From assembly GCF_010730745.1 (NCBI RefSeq), contig NZ_AP022615.1:2170001-2234000 (forward strand): a stretch of 64,000 nucleotides of DNA, read 5' to 3'. Below the pieces are notes generated by a model, which ran no database searches, was not told the origin of the DNA, and saw nothing but the letters and a program-made list of their open reading frames with translations. Shown here one piece after another: positions 1 to 9,261 of the stretch; position 1 is the stretch's first letter; each line of letters opens with the position of its first letter. The position numbers were made by a program, and so were the translations under genes. Origin of the DNA: Mycobacterium heidelbergense. Lineage in GTDB: Bacteria > Actinomycetota > Actinomycetes > Mycobacteriales > Mycobacteriaceae.

Positions 1-704
1 ATGCTGGCAATCCGGAGCATGGTGTTGTCAAAGTCGTACCCGTGAAACATGCTGGCGTGGAAGTGCTTACGCTGCGCCGCATCGGCCAACACCGAGGGAT
101 GTTGCTCCCGGATGTACTCAGAGGCGGCTACCAGAAAACCAGCGGTGCCGGACGCCGGGTCGCAGATCTCGTCGGTCGGCGTCGGCGCTGTCATATCCAC
201 CATCAGCTTGATGATGTGGCGTGGCGTCCGGAATTGTCCGTTCTGACCGGCACTGGCGATCTTGGAAAGCATGTACTCGTACAGGTCGCCGTTGGTGTCG
301 CGATCGGCCATCGGAATCTCGTCGAGCAGGTCGACTACGCGCGACAACAGCTGCGGCGTCGGGATAGTGAACCGGGCATCCTTCATGTGCTCGCCATAGG
401 TCGAGCCATCGCCACCGAGGGTCCGCAGGAACGGGAAGACCTTCTCCCCGACTGTCGCGAACATGGCAGCTGGCTCCTCATTTTTAAAGCGCGACCACCG
501 GAGCTCTTGTTGGTCTGAACCAAAACGGAGCTCACCGGCTGCGCCGACGCGAGCTTTGCGCTCCTCCAGGGTCTCCAGGTCATCGAGGCGTCGGATGAAC
601 AACAGGTAAGTGATCTGCTCGATGACCTCCAACGGGTTGGAGATGCCGCCGGACCAGAATGCATCCCAGACCCGGTCGACTTTGCTCTTCAACTCACCGG
701 TCAT
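1..704 (-). CDS. hsdM: Type I restriction-modification DNA methylase subunit HsdM (5' part, runs off left edge)
   Basis: The first 234 codons of an N6-adenine methylase that modifies DNA as part of a type I restriction complex. Reading from ATG at 704, the helical N-terminal HsdM domain (MTGELKSKVDRVWDAFW, then LLFIRRLDDLE) is followed by the start of the methylase domain with the S-adenosylmethionine motif DPASGTAGF near residue 195. The catalytic NPPF/NPPY motif would lie beyond the window. No frameshift is seen in the part present. The gene is the first after tRNA-Leu, a common insertion point for accessory genes; M. tuberculosis has an unrelated gene here. hsdS and hsdR are expected to the left but cannot be seen. 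The family call is firm; activity is unknown. Confidence 0.93.
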   Translation of the reverse strand, partial: MTGELKSKVDRVWDAFWSGGISNPLEVIEQITYLLFIRRLDDLETLEERKARVGAAGELRFGSDQQELRWSRFKNEEPAAMFATVGEKVFPFLRTLGGDGSTYGEHMKDARFTIPTPQLLSRVVDLLDEIPMADRDTNGDLYEYMLSKIASAGQNGQFRTPRHIIKLMVDMTAPTPTDEICDPASGTAGFLVAASEYIREQHPSVLADAAQRKHFHASMFHGYDFDNTMLRIAS

Positions 705-910
705 CACGGCGGAGGCCCCCTCAACTCATCGACCCAAACTGAACGGAACTGTATATAGGACCCGGCCGACAAGCGGCGCACAACGCTGAGGATCGACCTG
801 GCGAATCGGGCGGCCCCGCGACAACCGACCATCGAGACGGGGACTTGGAACTCGATATCCCGCGTCCCGGCCGTCGGCAGGTTCGTCCAGGCATTCTCGA
901 CATAACACAA

Positions 911-940
911 AGGTCACGACCTCTTTCGAGTTCGTGACCT
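911..940 (-). terminator. Hairpin downstream of tRNA-Leu, probable terminator
   Basis: A perfect 9-bp inverted repeat (AGGTCACGA / TCGTGACCT) with a 12-nt loop lies about 30 nt past the 3' end of the tRNA-Leu gene. In the minus direction it is followed by TTTGTGTT, as expected for intrinsic termination of the tRNA. The rest of 705-971 shows no supportable gene. Confidence 0.6.
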
Positions 941-971
941 AAGTGCTGCGGTTACGTAGAACCGCTCACGG

Positions 972-1054
972 TGGGCGAAGGGGGACTTGAACCCCCACGT
1001 CCCGAAGGACACTGGCACCTGAAGCCAGCGCGTCTGCCATTCCGCCACTCGCCC
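972..1054 (-). tRNA. leuT: tRNA-Leu (anticodon CAG)
   Basis: Reverse-strand sequence folds as a class II tRNA. The acceptor GGGCGAG pairs with CTTCGCCC, there is a TTCAAGTCC T-loop, the long variable arm contains CCTTCGGG, and the anticodon loop TTCAGGT gives CAG. CCA is not fully encoded. M. tuberculosis leuT also lies upstream of fhaA, so the position is conserved. Confidence 0.95.
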
Positions 1055-1308
1055 GGAAAACAACCGATGGACCATACCACTCTAATAGCGGTGTGCCCCA
1101 ACCGCCTCGGCGGGCCGGGCGGCGGGTTCCGGCAGCGCGCTCGCGCCCCACAAATGGTCGCAAGCTGCACGGATGCGATTCTCAGAATTCCCATGGTGCC
1201 GCAGCGTCGCGCTGTCCCGATACCATGCTGGGGTGATACGACACGCGGGCGAATCGTTTGCCTCGCGCCCGCGACACACCCCCGGCAGCTGCGGGCGGAC
1301 GCTGAAAG

Positions 1309-2991
1309 ATGAGTAGCCCAAAGGGGCTCGTTCAGCGCATCGAGCGCAAGCTCGAGGCTACCGTGGACAATGCATTCGCCCGAGTGTTCGGCGGACCGAT
1401 CGTCCCGCAAGAGGTTGAAACGCTACTGCGCCGGGAAGCCGAGGATGGCGTCCGCGCGCTTCAGGGGAATCACCTTTTGGCCCCCAACGAATACATCATT
1501 ACCCTCGGTATGCACGACTTTGCGAAGGTAGGCGCCGACACGGATCTCACGTCGAGCGCTTTCGCTGGGTACTTGGCCGACTATATCTATGAGCAGGGAT
1601 GGCAAACGTATGGTGATGTGGTCGTCCGGTTCGAGCAGTCGACGAGCCTGCACACCGGTCAGTATCGCGCCCGCGGTGCTGTCAACCCCGATGCCGAACC
1701 CCGCCCGACGGTCAACCAGCCCCTCCGGCCACAATCAAATCACGCGTTCGGCGCAGAACGAGGAGTAGCACCAATGACTGACAATTCGAGCTACCACGGT
1801 GGTCAGGGGCAGGGTCGGCCCGGCGATGAGTACTACGACGACCGCTACGGGCGCCCGCAAGACGATCCCCGCGGCCCGGACCCACAGGGCGGACCGGACC
1901 CGCGAGCTGGCTATCCACCCGAGCAAGGCGGTTACCCGCCCCCGGGCGGCGGCTACCCGCCGCCTCGCCATCCCGAGCAGGGCGGCTACCCCGACCAAGG
2001 GGGCTACCCCGACCAAGGGGGCTACCCGGAACAGGGCGGCTACCAGGGCCCGCGTGGCGGCTACCCGGAGCAGGGCGGCTACCCGGAGCAGGGCGGCTAC
2101 CCGGAGCAGGGGGGCTACCCGGATCAGCGTGGATACCAACAGCACGGCTATCCCGACCAAGGGCAGGGTGGCTACCCACCCTCGTACGAGCAACGTCCTC
2201 CCGCGCCCGGCGGCTACGGCGGTCAAGCCGGCGGACAAGGCGGCGGTCAAGGCTATGACCAGGGCTACCGCCAGGGCGGCTATGGCCCTCCCGGCGGCGG
2301 TCAGCCCGCGGGTGGCCAGCAGGGCTACGTTCCTCCCGGCGGCGGGTATAGCGATTACGGTCGCGGGCCGGCTCGCCAGGACGAGGGCGGCTATGCCCCG
2401 GCCCCGGCCCCGCCGGGCCCGGCCGAGCAGCAACGCCCGGCCTACCCCGAACAGGGCGCCGGATACGACCAGGGTTACCAGCAGGGTGGCGGATACGGCC
2501 AGCAGGACTACAGCGCCGGCGACTACACCCAGTACGCCGAAAGCGTTCCGGGCGGCGGATACGCCCCTCAAGGCGGCTACCCCGAAACCGCCAATCGCGA
2601 CTACGACTACGGCCAGCCCGGCGAGTACGGCCAGCCGGCCGATTACGGTCAGCAAGCGGGCGGCGGCTACGGCGGCTACGGACCGGGCGGTTACGGGTCG
2701 GCCGGGACGATGGTCACCCTGCAGCTCGACGACGGCAGCGGCCGGACCTACCAGCTGCGCGACGGCTCCAACATCATCGGCCGCGGCCAGGACGCCCAGT
2801 TCCGGTTGCCCGACACCGGTGTGTCGCGCCGTCACCTGGAGATCCGCTGGGACGGACAGGTCGCGCTCCTCTCCGACCTCAACTCCACAAACGGCACCAC
2901 CGTGAACAACGCGCCGGTCCAGGAGTGGCAGCTGGCCGACGGCGACGTGATCCGACTGGGCCACTCGGAGATCATCGTTCGCATCCACTAA
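1309..2991 (+). CDS. fhaA: FHA-domain protein FhaA (FipA)
   Basis: A 560-residue cytoplasmic adaptor that binds phosphothreonine. Residues about 1-130 form the conserved N-terminal FhaA domain (DUF3662-like; VERKLE-type start, QGWQTYGDVVVRFEQ). Residues about 165-465 are a low-complexity Gly/Tyr/Pro/Gln linker made of YPEQGG/YPDQGG repeats. The C-terminal 90 residues are a canonical FHA domain (IIGRGQDAQFRLPDTGVSRR, then SDLNSTNGT). In M. tuberculosis (Rv0020c, 527 aa) the FHA domain recognises PknB-phosphorylated MviN and so slows peptidoglycan precursor flipping. The extra length here is mostly linker repeats. It heads the fhaA-pknB cluster, with a 130-nt gap before fhaB. Confidence 0.97.
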   Translation: MSSPKGLVQRIERKLEATVDNAFARVFGGPIVPQEVETLLRREAEDGVRALQGNHLLAPNEYIITLGMHDFAKVGADTDLTSSAFAGYLADYIYEQGWQTYGDVVVRFEQSTSLHTGQYRARGAVNPDAEPRPTVNQPLRPQSNHAFGAERGVAPMTDNSSYHGGQGQGRPGDEYYDDRYGRPQDDPRGPDPQGGPDPRAGYPPEQGGYPPPGGGYPPPRHPEQGGYPDQGGYPDQGGYPEQGGYQGPRGGYPEQGGYPEQGGYPEQGGYPDQRGYQQHGYPDQGQGGYPPSYEQRPPAPGGYGGQAGGQGGGQGYDQGYRQGGYGPPGGGQPAGGQQGYVPPGGGYSDYGRGPARQDEGGYAPAPAPPGPAEQQRPAYPEQGAGYDQGYQQGGGYGQQDYSAGDYTQYAESVPGGGYAPQGGYPETANRDYDYGQPGEYGQPADYGQQAGGGYGGYGPGGYGSAGTMVTLQLDDGSGRTYQLRDGSNIIGRGQDAQFRLPDTGVSRRHLEIRWDGQVALLSDLNSTNGTTVNNAPVQEWQLADGDVIRLGHSEIIVRIH

Positions 2992-3121
2992 CGCGCCCGG
3001 CTTTAACGCAACGCTGCCGTGCTTCGCCCCGCGTCGGCGACCGTCGAAGTATCGTGACGTTGCCGATGTGCTCGGTATCACGGATGCGCAGCGTGCGGCA
3101 CCAGGACGGAAAGGACGCCAG

Positions 3122-3589
3122 ATGCAGGGACTCGTACTGCAACTGACGCGTGCCGGGTTTTTGATGTTGTTATGGGTATTCATCTGGTCCGTATTGCGGA
3201 TATTGCGGACCGATATCTATGCGCCCACCGGTGCCGTCATGGTGCGTCGCGGCCTGGCGTTGCGCGGCACGCTGCTGCCCTCGCGTCAGCGTCGCCACGC
3301 CGCGCGCTATCTGGTGGTGACCGAGGGGGCGCTCACGGGCGCCCGCATCACGCTCAGCGGCCAGCCGGTGTTGATCGGACGGGCTGACGACTCGACCCTG
3401 GTGCTGACCGACGACTACGCCTCGACACGGCACGCCCGGCTGTCTCAGCGCGGCTTGGAATGGTACGTCGAGGATCTAGGATCGACCAACGGTACCTACC
3501 TTGACAGGGCGAAGGTGACGACTGCGGTACGGGTCCCCATAGGCACGCCGATTCGGATCGGCAAAACGGCAATCGAGCTGCGCCCGTGA
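3122..3589 (+). CDS. fhaB: FHA-domain membrane protein FhaB (FipA-type)
   Basis: A 155-residue protein with one N-terminal membrane segment (LLWVFIWSVLRIL, residues about 14-28) followed by a cytoplasmic FHA domain (VLIGRADDS, YASTRHARL, LGSTNGTYLD). Start is the ATG at 3122; upstream in-frame codons are not conserved. The M. tuberculosis homologue Rv0019c is also 155 aa and works in cell division and growth, where its Thr phosphorylation by PknA/PknB and interaction with FtsZ/FtsQ have been reported. Its stop overlaps the GTG start of pstP by 4 bases, so the two are translationally coupled. Confidence 0.96.
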   Translation: MQGLVLQLTRAGFLMLLWVFIWSVLRILRTDIYAPTGAVMVRRGLALRGTLLPSRQRRHAARYLVVTEGALTGARITLSGQPVLIGRADDSTLVLTDDYASTRHARLSQRGLEWYVEDLGSTNGTYLDRAKVTTAVRVPIGTPIRIGKTAIELRP

Positions 3590-5100
3590 GCCTGGTCCTG
3601 CGATACGCCGCCCGCAGCGACCGCGGCCTGGTACGCACAAATAACGAAGACTCCGTTTACGCCGGCGCACGGCTATTGGCCTTGGCCGACGGCATGGGCG
3701 GTCACGCCGCCGGCGAGGTGGCGTCCCAGTTGGTGATCGCGGCACTGGCCCATCTCGACGACGACGAGCCCGGTGGCGACCTGCTCGCCAAACTCGATGC
3801 CGCGGTGCGCGCCGGCAATTCGGCCATCGCCGCACAGGTCGAGATGGAACCTGACCTCGAGGGGATGGGTACCACCCTTACCGCAATCCTGTTTGACGGC
3901 AACCGAATTGGGTTGGTGCACATCGGTGACTCACGCGGCTATCTGTTGCGCGACGGCGAGCTGGCCCAAATCACCAAGGACGATACGTTCGTCCAAACCC
4001 TGGTTGACGAAGGGCGAATCACCCGCGAGGAGGCGCACAGCCACCCGCAGCGTTCCCTGATCATGCGGGCGCTGACCGGTCACGAGGTCGAGCCCACCCT
4101 GATCATGCGAGAAGCGCGCGCCGGTGATCGTTACCTGCTCTGCTCGGACGGGTTGTCCGACCCGGTGAGCGACGAAACGATACTCGAGGCCCTGCAGATC
4201 CCCGACGTGGCCGAAAGCGCTTACCGCCTCATCGAATTGGCGCTGCGCGGCGGAGGCCCCGACAACGTGACCGTCGTGGTCGCCGACGTCGTCGACTACG
4301 ACTACGGGCAGACCCAGCCGATTCTGGCCGGCGCCGTTTCGGGCGAAGACGACCAGCTGACCCTGCCCAACACCTCCGCCGGCCGCGCCTCGGCCATTAG
4401 ACCTCGCGACGAGGTACCCAAATCCGTTCCGCCACAAGCAGAACCGTCGAGGCGGTCGCGGCGGTCGCGGTGGCGGATGGCGATCGTTGTCACGCTGGTG
4501 GTGCTGCTGGTGCTTGCCGGCCTGGCCATCGGGCGGGCCATCATCCGGAGCAACTACTACGTCGCCCAATACAACGGCATGGTGGCGATCCTGCGCGGAA
4601 TTCAGGGCTCGCTGCTGGGCATATCCCTCCACGAGCCCTACTTGATCGGCTGCCTGAACGCCCGCAACGAACTGTCCCTGGTCAGCTCGAGCCAAAGCGG
4701 CGGTCACCTCGACTGCCGCCTGATGCAACTACAGGATCTGCGCCCTCCCGAACGCGCCCAAGTGCAGGCCGGACTTCCGGCCGGAACCCTCGACGACGCC
4801 ATCGGGCAGCTGCGCGAATTGTCGGCCAACTCCCTACTGCCACCGTGTCCGCCACCCCGCGCCACCTCTCCGCCCGGTCCCCAAGCCCCGACGGGCGCGG
4901 GCGGGACGACAGAGCCGACCGTCCCAGCGCCCACCACCTCTCCCAACCGCATCCCGCCCAGCAGCACCGGTCCGACCAGCACCCCCGCCAACACCGCGCC
5001 AGCAGCGCCCGCGACCACGTCCCCCACGACTTCCCCGACGCTGCCTGCACTCCCGCCACCTACACTTCAGCCGGGCATCGACTGCCGGGCGGTGGTATGA
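3586..5100 (+). CDS. pstP: Ser/Thr protein phosphatase PstP (PP2C family)
   Basis: A 504-residue membrane phosphatase that reverses PknA/PknB phosphorylation. The N-terminal ~240 residues are a PP2C domain with the metal-binding motifs NNEDS, LADGMGGHAAGE, GMGTTLTA, VHIGDSRGYLL, CSDGLSD and GPDNVTVVV. A Pro/Ser juxtamembrane stretch, one TM helix at about 300-320 (MAIVVTLVVLLVLAGLAIG) and an extracytoplasmic domain ending in a Pro/Thr-rich tail and CRAVV follow. Starts with GTG overlapping the fhaB stop; its TGA overlaps the rodA ATG. M. tuberculosis Ppp (Rv0018c) is 514 aa. Confidence 0.97.
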   Translation: MSLVLRYAARSDRGLVRTNNEDSVYAGARLLALADGMGGHAAGEVASQLVIAALAHLDDDEPGGDLLAKLDAAVRAGNSAIAAQVEMEPDLEGMGTTLTAILFDGNRIGLVHIGDSRGYLLRDGELAQITKDDTFVQTLVDEGRITREEAHSHPQRSLIMRALTGHEVEPTLIMREARAGDRYLLCSDGLSDPVSDETILEALQIPDVAESAYRLIELALRGGGPDNVTVVVADVVDYDYGQTQPILAGAVSGEDDQLTLPNTSAGRASAIRPRDEVPKSVPPQAEPSRRSRRSRWRMAIVVTLVVLLVLAGLAIGRAIIRSNYYVAQYNGMVAILRGIQGSLLGISLHEPYLIGCLNARNELSLVSSSQSGGHLDCRLMQLQDLRPPERAQVQAGLPAGTLDDAIGQLRELSANSLLPPCPPPRATSPPGPQAPTGAGGTTEPTVPAPTTSPNRIPPSSTGPTSTPANTAPAAPATTSPTTSPTLPALPPPTLQPGIDCRAVV

Positions 5101-6506
5101 CCACACAAGTTCAGCCGCCGGTCGCGGTGACGCCTCCGTTGCCTACCCGGCGCAACGCCGAACTGCTGTTGTTGTGTTTCGCGGCGTTGATCACCGTCGC
5201 CGCCTTGCTCATCGTCGAGGCCAACCAGGAGCGCGGCCTGCGCTGGAACCTGGTCGGCTACGGGCTGACCTTTCTGGCGATGTTCGGATGCGCACACCTG
5301 GCCATCAGGCGCTTCGCGCCCTACACCGACCCGCTGCTGTTGCCAATAGTGGCCCTGCTCAACGGACTTGGCCTGGTGATGATCCACCGGCTCGACCTCG
5401 TCACCAACGAGATGAGCGGCCGTCATCACCCCAGCGCAACCCAGCAGATGCTGTGGACCGTGGTGGGGGTCGCCGCGTTCGCGTTGGTGGTCACCTTTTT
5501 GAAAGACCATCGACAGCTCGCCCGCTACGGATATGTCTGCGGAGTCACGGGCCTGGTCTTCCTGGCGATTCCCGCGCTGCTGCCGGCATCGTTGTCCGAG
5601 CAGAACGGCGCGAAAATCTGGATTCGCTTCCCGGGCTTCTCAATTCAGCCCGCCGAGTTTTCCAAGATCCTGCTGCTGATCTTCTTTTCGGCGGTGCTGA
5701 TCGCCAAGCGCGGCCTGTTCACCAGCGTCGGCAAGCATTTCATGGGCATGACCCTGCCCCGGCCCCGCGATCTCGCGCCGCTGCTGGCGGCGTGGGTGAT
5801 CTCGGTGGGCGTGATGGTCTTCGAGAAGGACCTCGGCACTTCGCTGCTGCTCTACGCGTCGTTTCTCGTGGTGGTTTACCTCGCCACCCAACGCTTCAGC
5901 TGGGTCGTCATCGGCCTGGCGCTGTTCGCGGCGGGAAGCGTTGCGGCGTACTTCATTTTCGACCACGTCCGCGTTCGGGTGCAGATGTGGTGGGACCCGT
6001 TTTCCGATCCCGACGGAAGCGGTTATCAGCTGGTGCAGGCGATGTTCAGCTTTGCTACCGGCGGCATCTTCGGCACCGGGCTCGGCAACGGTCAGCCCGA
6101 CACCGTGCCGGCGGCGTCGACCGATTTCATCATCGCCGCGTTCGGCGAAGAGCTCGGGCTGGTGGGCTTGGCGGCCCTCCTGATGCTCTACACGATCGTC
6201 ATCGTCCGCGGCCTGCGCACGGCGATCGCGACGCGGGAAAGCTTCGGCAAGCTGCTGGCCGCGGGCCTCGCGTCGACGCTGGCCATCCAGTTGTTCATCG
6301 TCGTCGGCGGGGTGACGCGGCTGATTCCGCTGACCGGGTTGACCACACCGTGGATGTCCTACGGCGGGTCGTCATTGCTGGCGAACTACATGCTGCTGGC
6401 CGTCCTGGCCCGCATCTCGCACAGCGCCCGGCGTCCCTTGCGCGCCCGCGCCCACAACACGTCGCCGATCGCGGCGGCCAGCACCGAGGTGATCGAGCGG
6501 GTATGA
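5097..6506 (+). CDS. rodA: SEDS peptidoglycan polymerase RodA
   Basis: A 469-residue polytopic membrane protein of the SEDS family (FtsW/RodA/SpoVE), the glycosyltransferase that polymerises lipid II during elongation. About ten hydrophobic segments are visible. Conserved stretches include WIRFPGFSIQPAEFSKI, VMVFEKDLGTSLL and the C-terminal GLTTPWMSYGGSSLLANY. Start ATG at 5097 gives MTTQVQPP and the same length as Rv0017c (469 aa); longer upstream reading is pstP sequence in another frame. It is coupled by 4-base overlaps to pstP and to pbpA, its cognate class B transpeptidase. Confidence 0.97.
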   Translation: MTTQVQPPVAVTPPLPTRRNAELLLLCFAALITVAALLIVEANQERGLRWNLVGYGLTFLAMFGCAHLAIRRFAPYTDPLLLPIVALLNGLGLVMIHRLDLVTNEMSGRHHPSATQQMLWTVVGVAAFALVVTFLKDHRQLARYGYVCGVTGLVFLAIPALLPASLSEQNGAKIWIRFPGFSIQPAEFSKILLLIFFSAVLIAKRGLFTSVGKHFMGMTLPRPRDLAPLLAAWVISVGVMVFEKDLGTSLLLYASFLVVVYLATQRFSWVVIGLALFAAGSVAAYFIFDHVRVRVQMWWDPFSDPDGSGYQLVQAMFSFATGGIFGTGLGNGQPDTVPAASTDFIIAAFGEELGLVGLAALLMLYTIVIVRGLRTAIATRESFGKLLAAGLASTLAIQLFIVVGGVTRLIPLTGLTTPWMSYGGSSLLANYMLLAVLARISHSARRPLRARAHNTSPIAAASTEVIERV

Positions 6507-7981
6507 ACGCCTCTCTCCGCCGGATCTCGGTGACCGTGATGGCGTTGGTGGTGCTGCTGTTGCTCAACGCCACGATGACGCAGGTCTTCGCCGCCGACGG
6601 GCTGCGCGCCGACCCGCGCAACCAGCGCGTCCTGCTCGACGAGTATTCGCGGCAACGCGGCCAGATCGTCGCGGGCGGCCAGCTGCTGGCCTATTCCGTC
6701 GCCACCGACAGCCGCTTCCGGTTCCTGCGGGTCTACCCCAACCCCGTGGTGTACGCGCCGGTCAGCGGCTTTTACTCGCTGCGCTATTCCAGCTCGGGCC
6801 TCGAACGGGCCGAGGACCCGGTATTGAACGGGTCCGACGAGCGGCTGTTCGGGCGCCGGCTCGCCGACTTCTTCACCGGGCGCGATCCGCGCGGCGGCAA
6901 CGTCGACACCACGATCATTCCGCGGGTCCAGCAGGCCGGGTGGGACGCGATGCAGCAGGGCTGCGGCGGCCCGCCGTGCAAGGGCGCCGTCGTCGCCCTG
7001 GAACCGTCCACCGGCAAGATCCTGGCCATGGTGTCGTCGCCGTCCTACGACCCGAATCTGCTGGCGTCGCACGATCCCGAGGTGCAGTCGCAGGCCTGGC
7101 AGCGGCTCCGCGACGATCCCGACAATCCACTGACCAACCGCGCCATCTCGGAGACCTACCCACCCGGTTCGACGTTCAAGGTGATCACCACCGCCGCGGC
7201 CCTGCAGGCCGGCGCGACCGACACCGAGCAGTTGACCGCCGCGGCCTCCATCCCGCTGCCCAACAGCACCGCCACCTTGCAGAACTACGGTGACGCACCG
7301 TGCGGCAACGACCCGACGGTGTCGCTGAGCCAGGCGTTCGCCCTGTCCTGTAACACCGCATTCGTCCAGCTGGGCATCCTCACCGGGGCCGACGCGCTGC
7401 GCGGCACGGCGCACTCCTTCGGGCTGGACAGCACCCCCAGCGTCATTCCGCTGCAGGTTGCCGAATCGACGGTCGGAACCATCCCGGACGCCGCCGCGCT
7501 GGGGATGTCGAGCATCGGTCAGAAGGACGTGGCGCTGACGCCGCTGCAAAACGCCGAGATCGCCGCGACCATCGCGAACGCCGGGGTGACGATGCAGCCC
7601 TACCTGATCGACAGCCTCAAGGGGCCGGACCTGTCCAACATCAGCACCACGGTGCCCTACCAGCAGCGCCGCGCGGTGTCGCCGCAGGTCGCCGCTAAGC
7701 TGACAGAGCTGATGGTCGGCGCCGAGAGGGTCGCACAGCAGAAAGGGGCCATTCCCGGCGTGCAGATTGCATCCAAGACTGGGACCGCGGAACATGGCAC
7801 CGACCCGCGTCACACTCCACCGCACGCGTGGTACATCGCATTCGCGCCCGCGCAGACGCCGAAGGTCGCCGTGGCGGTGCTGGTGGAGAACGGCGCCGAC
7901 CGGTTGTCTGCCACCGGGGGAGCGCTCGCCGCGCCGATCGGGCGGGCCGTGATCGAGGCCGCGTTACAGGGAGGACCATGA
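6503..7981 (+). CDS. pbpA: Class B penicillin-binding protein PbpA
   Basis: A 492-residue periplasmic D,D-transpeptidase with an N-terminal TM anchor (VTVMALVVLLLLNATM). The catalytic motifs are in order: STFK in YPPGSTFKVI near residue 223 (acyl-serine), SCN in ALSCNTAFV near 284, and KTG in SKTGTAEHGTD near 425. The N-terminal dimerisation region (RGQIVAGGQLLAYS) matches Rv0016c. It partners RodA in elongation and is needed for septal growth in mycobacteria; beta-lactams acylate it. Overlaps rodA and pknA by 4 bases each. Confidence 0.97.
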   Translation: MNASLRRISVTVMALVVLLLLNATMTQVFAADGLRADPRNQRVLLDEYSRQRGQIVAGGQLLAYSVATDSRFRFLRVYPNPVVYAPVSGFYSLRYSSSGLERAEDPVLNGSDERLFGRRLADFFTGRDPRGGNVDTTIIPRVQQAGWDAMQQGCGGPPCKGAVVALEPSTGKILAMVSSPSYDPNLLASHDPEVQSQAWQRLRDDPDNPLTNRAISETYPPGSTFKVITTAAALQAGATDTEQLTAAASIPLPNSTATLQNYGDAPCGNDPTVSLSQAFALSCNTAFVQLGILTGADALRGTAHSFGLDSTPSVIPLQVAESTVGTIPDAAALGMSSIGQKDVALTPLQNAEIAATIANAGVTMQPYLIDSLKGPDLSNISTTVPYQQRRAVSPQVAAKLTELMVGAERVAQQKGAIPGVQIASKTGTAEHGTDPRHTPPHAWYIAFAPAQTPKVAVAVLVENGADRLSATGGALAAPIGRAVIEAALQGGP

Positions 7982-9261
7982 GCCCGCGAGTTGGTGTGAC
8001 GCTGTCTGGCAGGTACCGCCTGCAGCGGCTCATCGCCACCGGTGGCATGGGCCAGGTGTGGGAGGCGGTCGACAGCCGGCTGGGCCGCCGCGTCGCGGTC
8101 AAGGTACTCAAGCAGGAGTTCTCCCAGGACCCCGAGTTCATCGAGCGGTTCCGCGCCGAGGCGCGCACCACCGCGATGCTCAACCACCCCGGGATCGCCC
8201 AGGTCCACGACTACGGCGAAAGCCAGCTGGACGGGGAGGGGCGCACCGCCTACCTGGTGATGGAGCTGGTCAACGGCGAACCGCTGAATTCGGTACTCAA
8301 GCGCACCGGGCGGCTGTCGCTGCGGCACGCGCTGGACATGCTCGAGCAGACCGGCCGAGCCCTGCAGGTCGCGCACGCCGCCGGCCTGGTGCACCGCGAC
8401 GTCAAACCGGGCAACATCTTGATCACCCCGACCGGCCAGGTGAAGATCACCGACTTCGGCATCGCCAAGGCCGTCGACGCCGCCCCGGTGACCCAGACCG
8501 GGATGGTGATGGGCACCGCCCAATACATCGCCCCCGAGCAGGCCCTGGGGCACGACGCGACCCCGTCCAGCGACGTCTACTCGCTGGGAGTCGTTGGTTA
8601 CGAGGTGGTTTCGGGTAAGCGGCCATTCACCGGCGACGGGGCGTTGACGGTGGCGATGAAGCACATCAAGGAGCCCCCGCCGCCGCTGCCCCCCGAGCTA
8701 CCGCCCAACGTGCGCGAACTCATCGAGATCACGCTGGTCAAGAATCCGCAGATGCGCTACCGCAGCGGCGGGCCGTTCGCCGACGCGGTCGCGGCCGTGC
8801 GGGCCGGCCGCCGTCCGCCGCGGCCCAGCCAGTCGCCACCCCCCGGACGGGCCTCGCCGGCGGCGATCCCGTCGAGCCCGACTACCCGGGCGGCGGCCGT
8901 CACGTCCACCCGTAGCGTCGCGGCCCGCCGATCCCGGCCGTCCACCGGCGGTTCCCGCCTCCCGGCGCGGCGGACGTTTTCGTCGGGTCAGCGCGCGCTG
9001 CTGTGGGCCGCGGGAGTGCTTGGGGCGCTGGCGATCATCATCGCGGTGCTCATCGTCATCAATTCCCGCGGGGACAACCAACAGCAGTCGCCGCCCCCGA
9101 CGGTCACCGACACCGGGACCCCGCCGGCTACGGCACCGGCGCCGGCACCGGCGAGCAAGACGCCCACCGGCACGGGGGCGGGCCTGCGGCTGAATTGGAC
9201 GGATCGCGGGACGATAGGGAATTCTGGACTTCAGAGCGAGCCGCGCGAGACACCGCAATGA
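7978..9261 (+). CDS. pknA: Transmembrane Ser/Thr protein kinase PknA
   Basis: A 427-residue Hanks-type kinase. The kinase domain is residues about 13-275: glycine loop ATGGMGQVW, VAVKVL lysine, HRDVKPGN catalytic loop, ITDFGIAKA, and activation loop TQTGMVMGTAQYIAPEQ with the Thr residues used in autophosphorylation. A Pro/Arg-rich juxtamembrane region and one TM helix (LLWAAGVLGALAIIIAVLIVI, about 340-360) lead to a short Pro/Thr tail without PASTA repeats. In mycobacteria PknA phosphorylates Wag31, FtsZ, MurD and FhaB and is essential for shape and division. Start ATG at 7978 overlaps the pbpA stop; its stop overlaps pknB. Confidence 0.97.
   Translation: MSPRVGVTLSGRYRLQRLIATGGMGQVWEAVDSRLGRRVAVKVLKQEFSQDPEFIERFRAEARTTAMLNHPGIAQVHDYGESQLDGEGRTAYLVMELVNGEPLNSVLKRTGRLSLRHALDMLEQTGRALQVAHAAGLVHRDVKPGNILITPTGQVKITDFGIAKAVDAAPVTQTGMVMGTAQYIAPEQALGHDATPSSDVYSLGVVGYEVVSGKRPFTGDGALTVAMKHIKEPPPPLPPELPPNVRELIEITLVKNPQMRYRSGGPFADAVAAVRAGRRPPRPSQSPPPGRASPAAIPSSPTTRAAAVTSTRSVAARRSRPSTGGSRLPARRTFSSGQRALLWAAGVLGALAIIIAVLIVINSRGDNQQQSPPPTVTDTGTPPATAPAPAPASKTPTGTGAGLRLNWTDRGTIGNSGLQSEPRETPQ

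Noticed and set aside
704..910. Small ORF just before hsdM with ATGA overlap
   Set aside because: The overlap looks like coupling, but the peptide has no recognisable pattern and no ribosome site, and two other frames are open over the same stretch.
1735..3183. 482-codon ORF antisense to fhaA
   Set aside because: It is a by-product of the Gly/Tyr/Pro repeat tract and high GC; it has no ribosome site and reads as a low-complexity Ala/Val/Leu protein.
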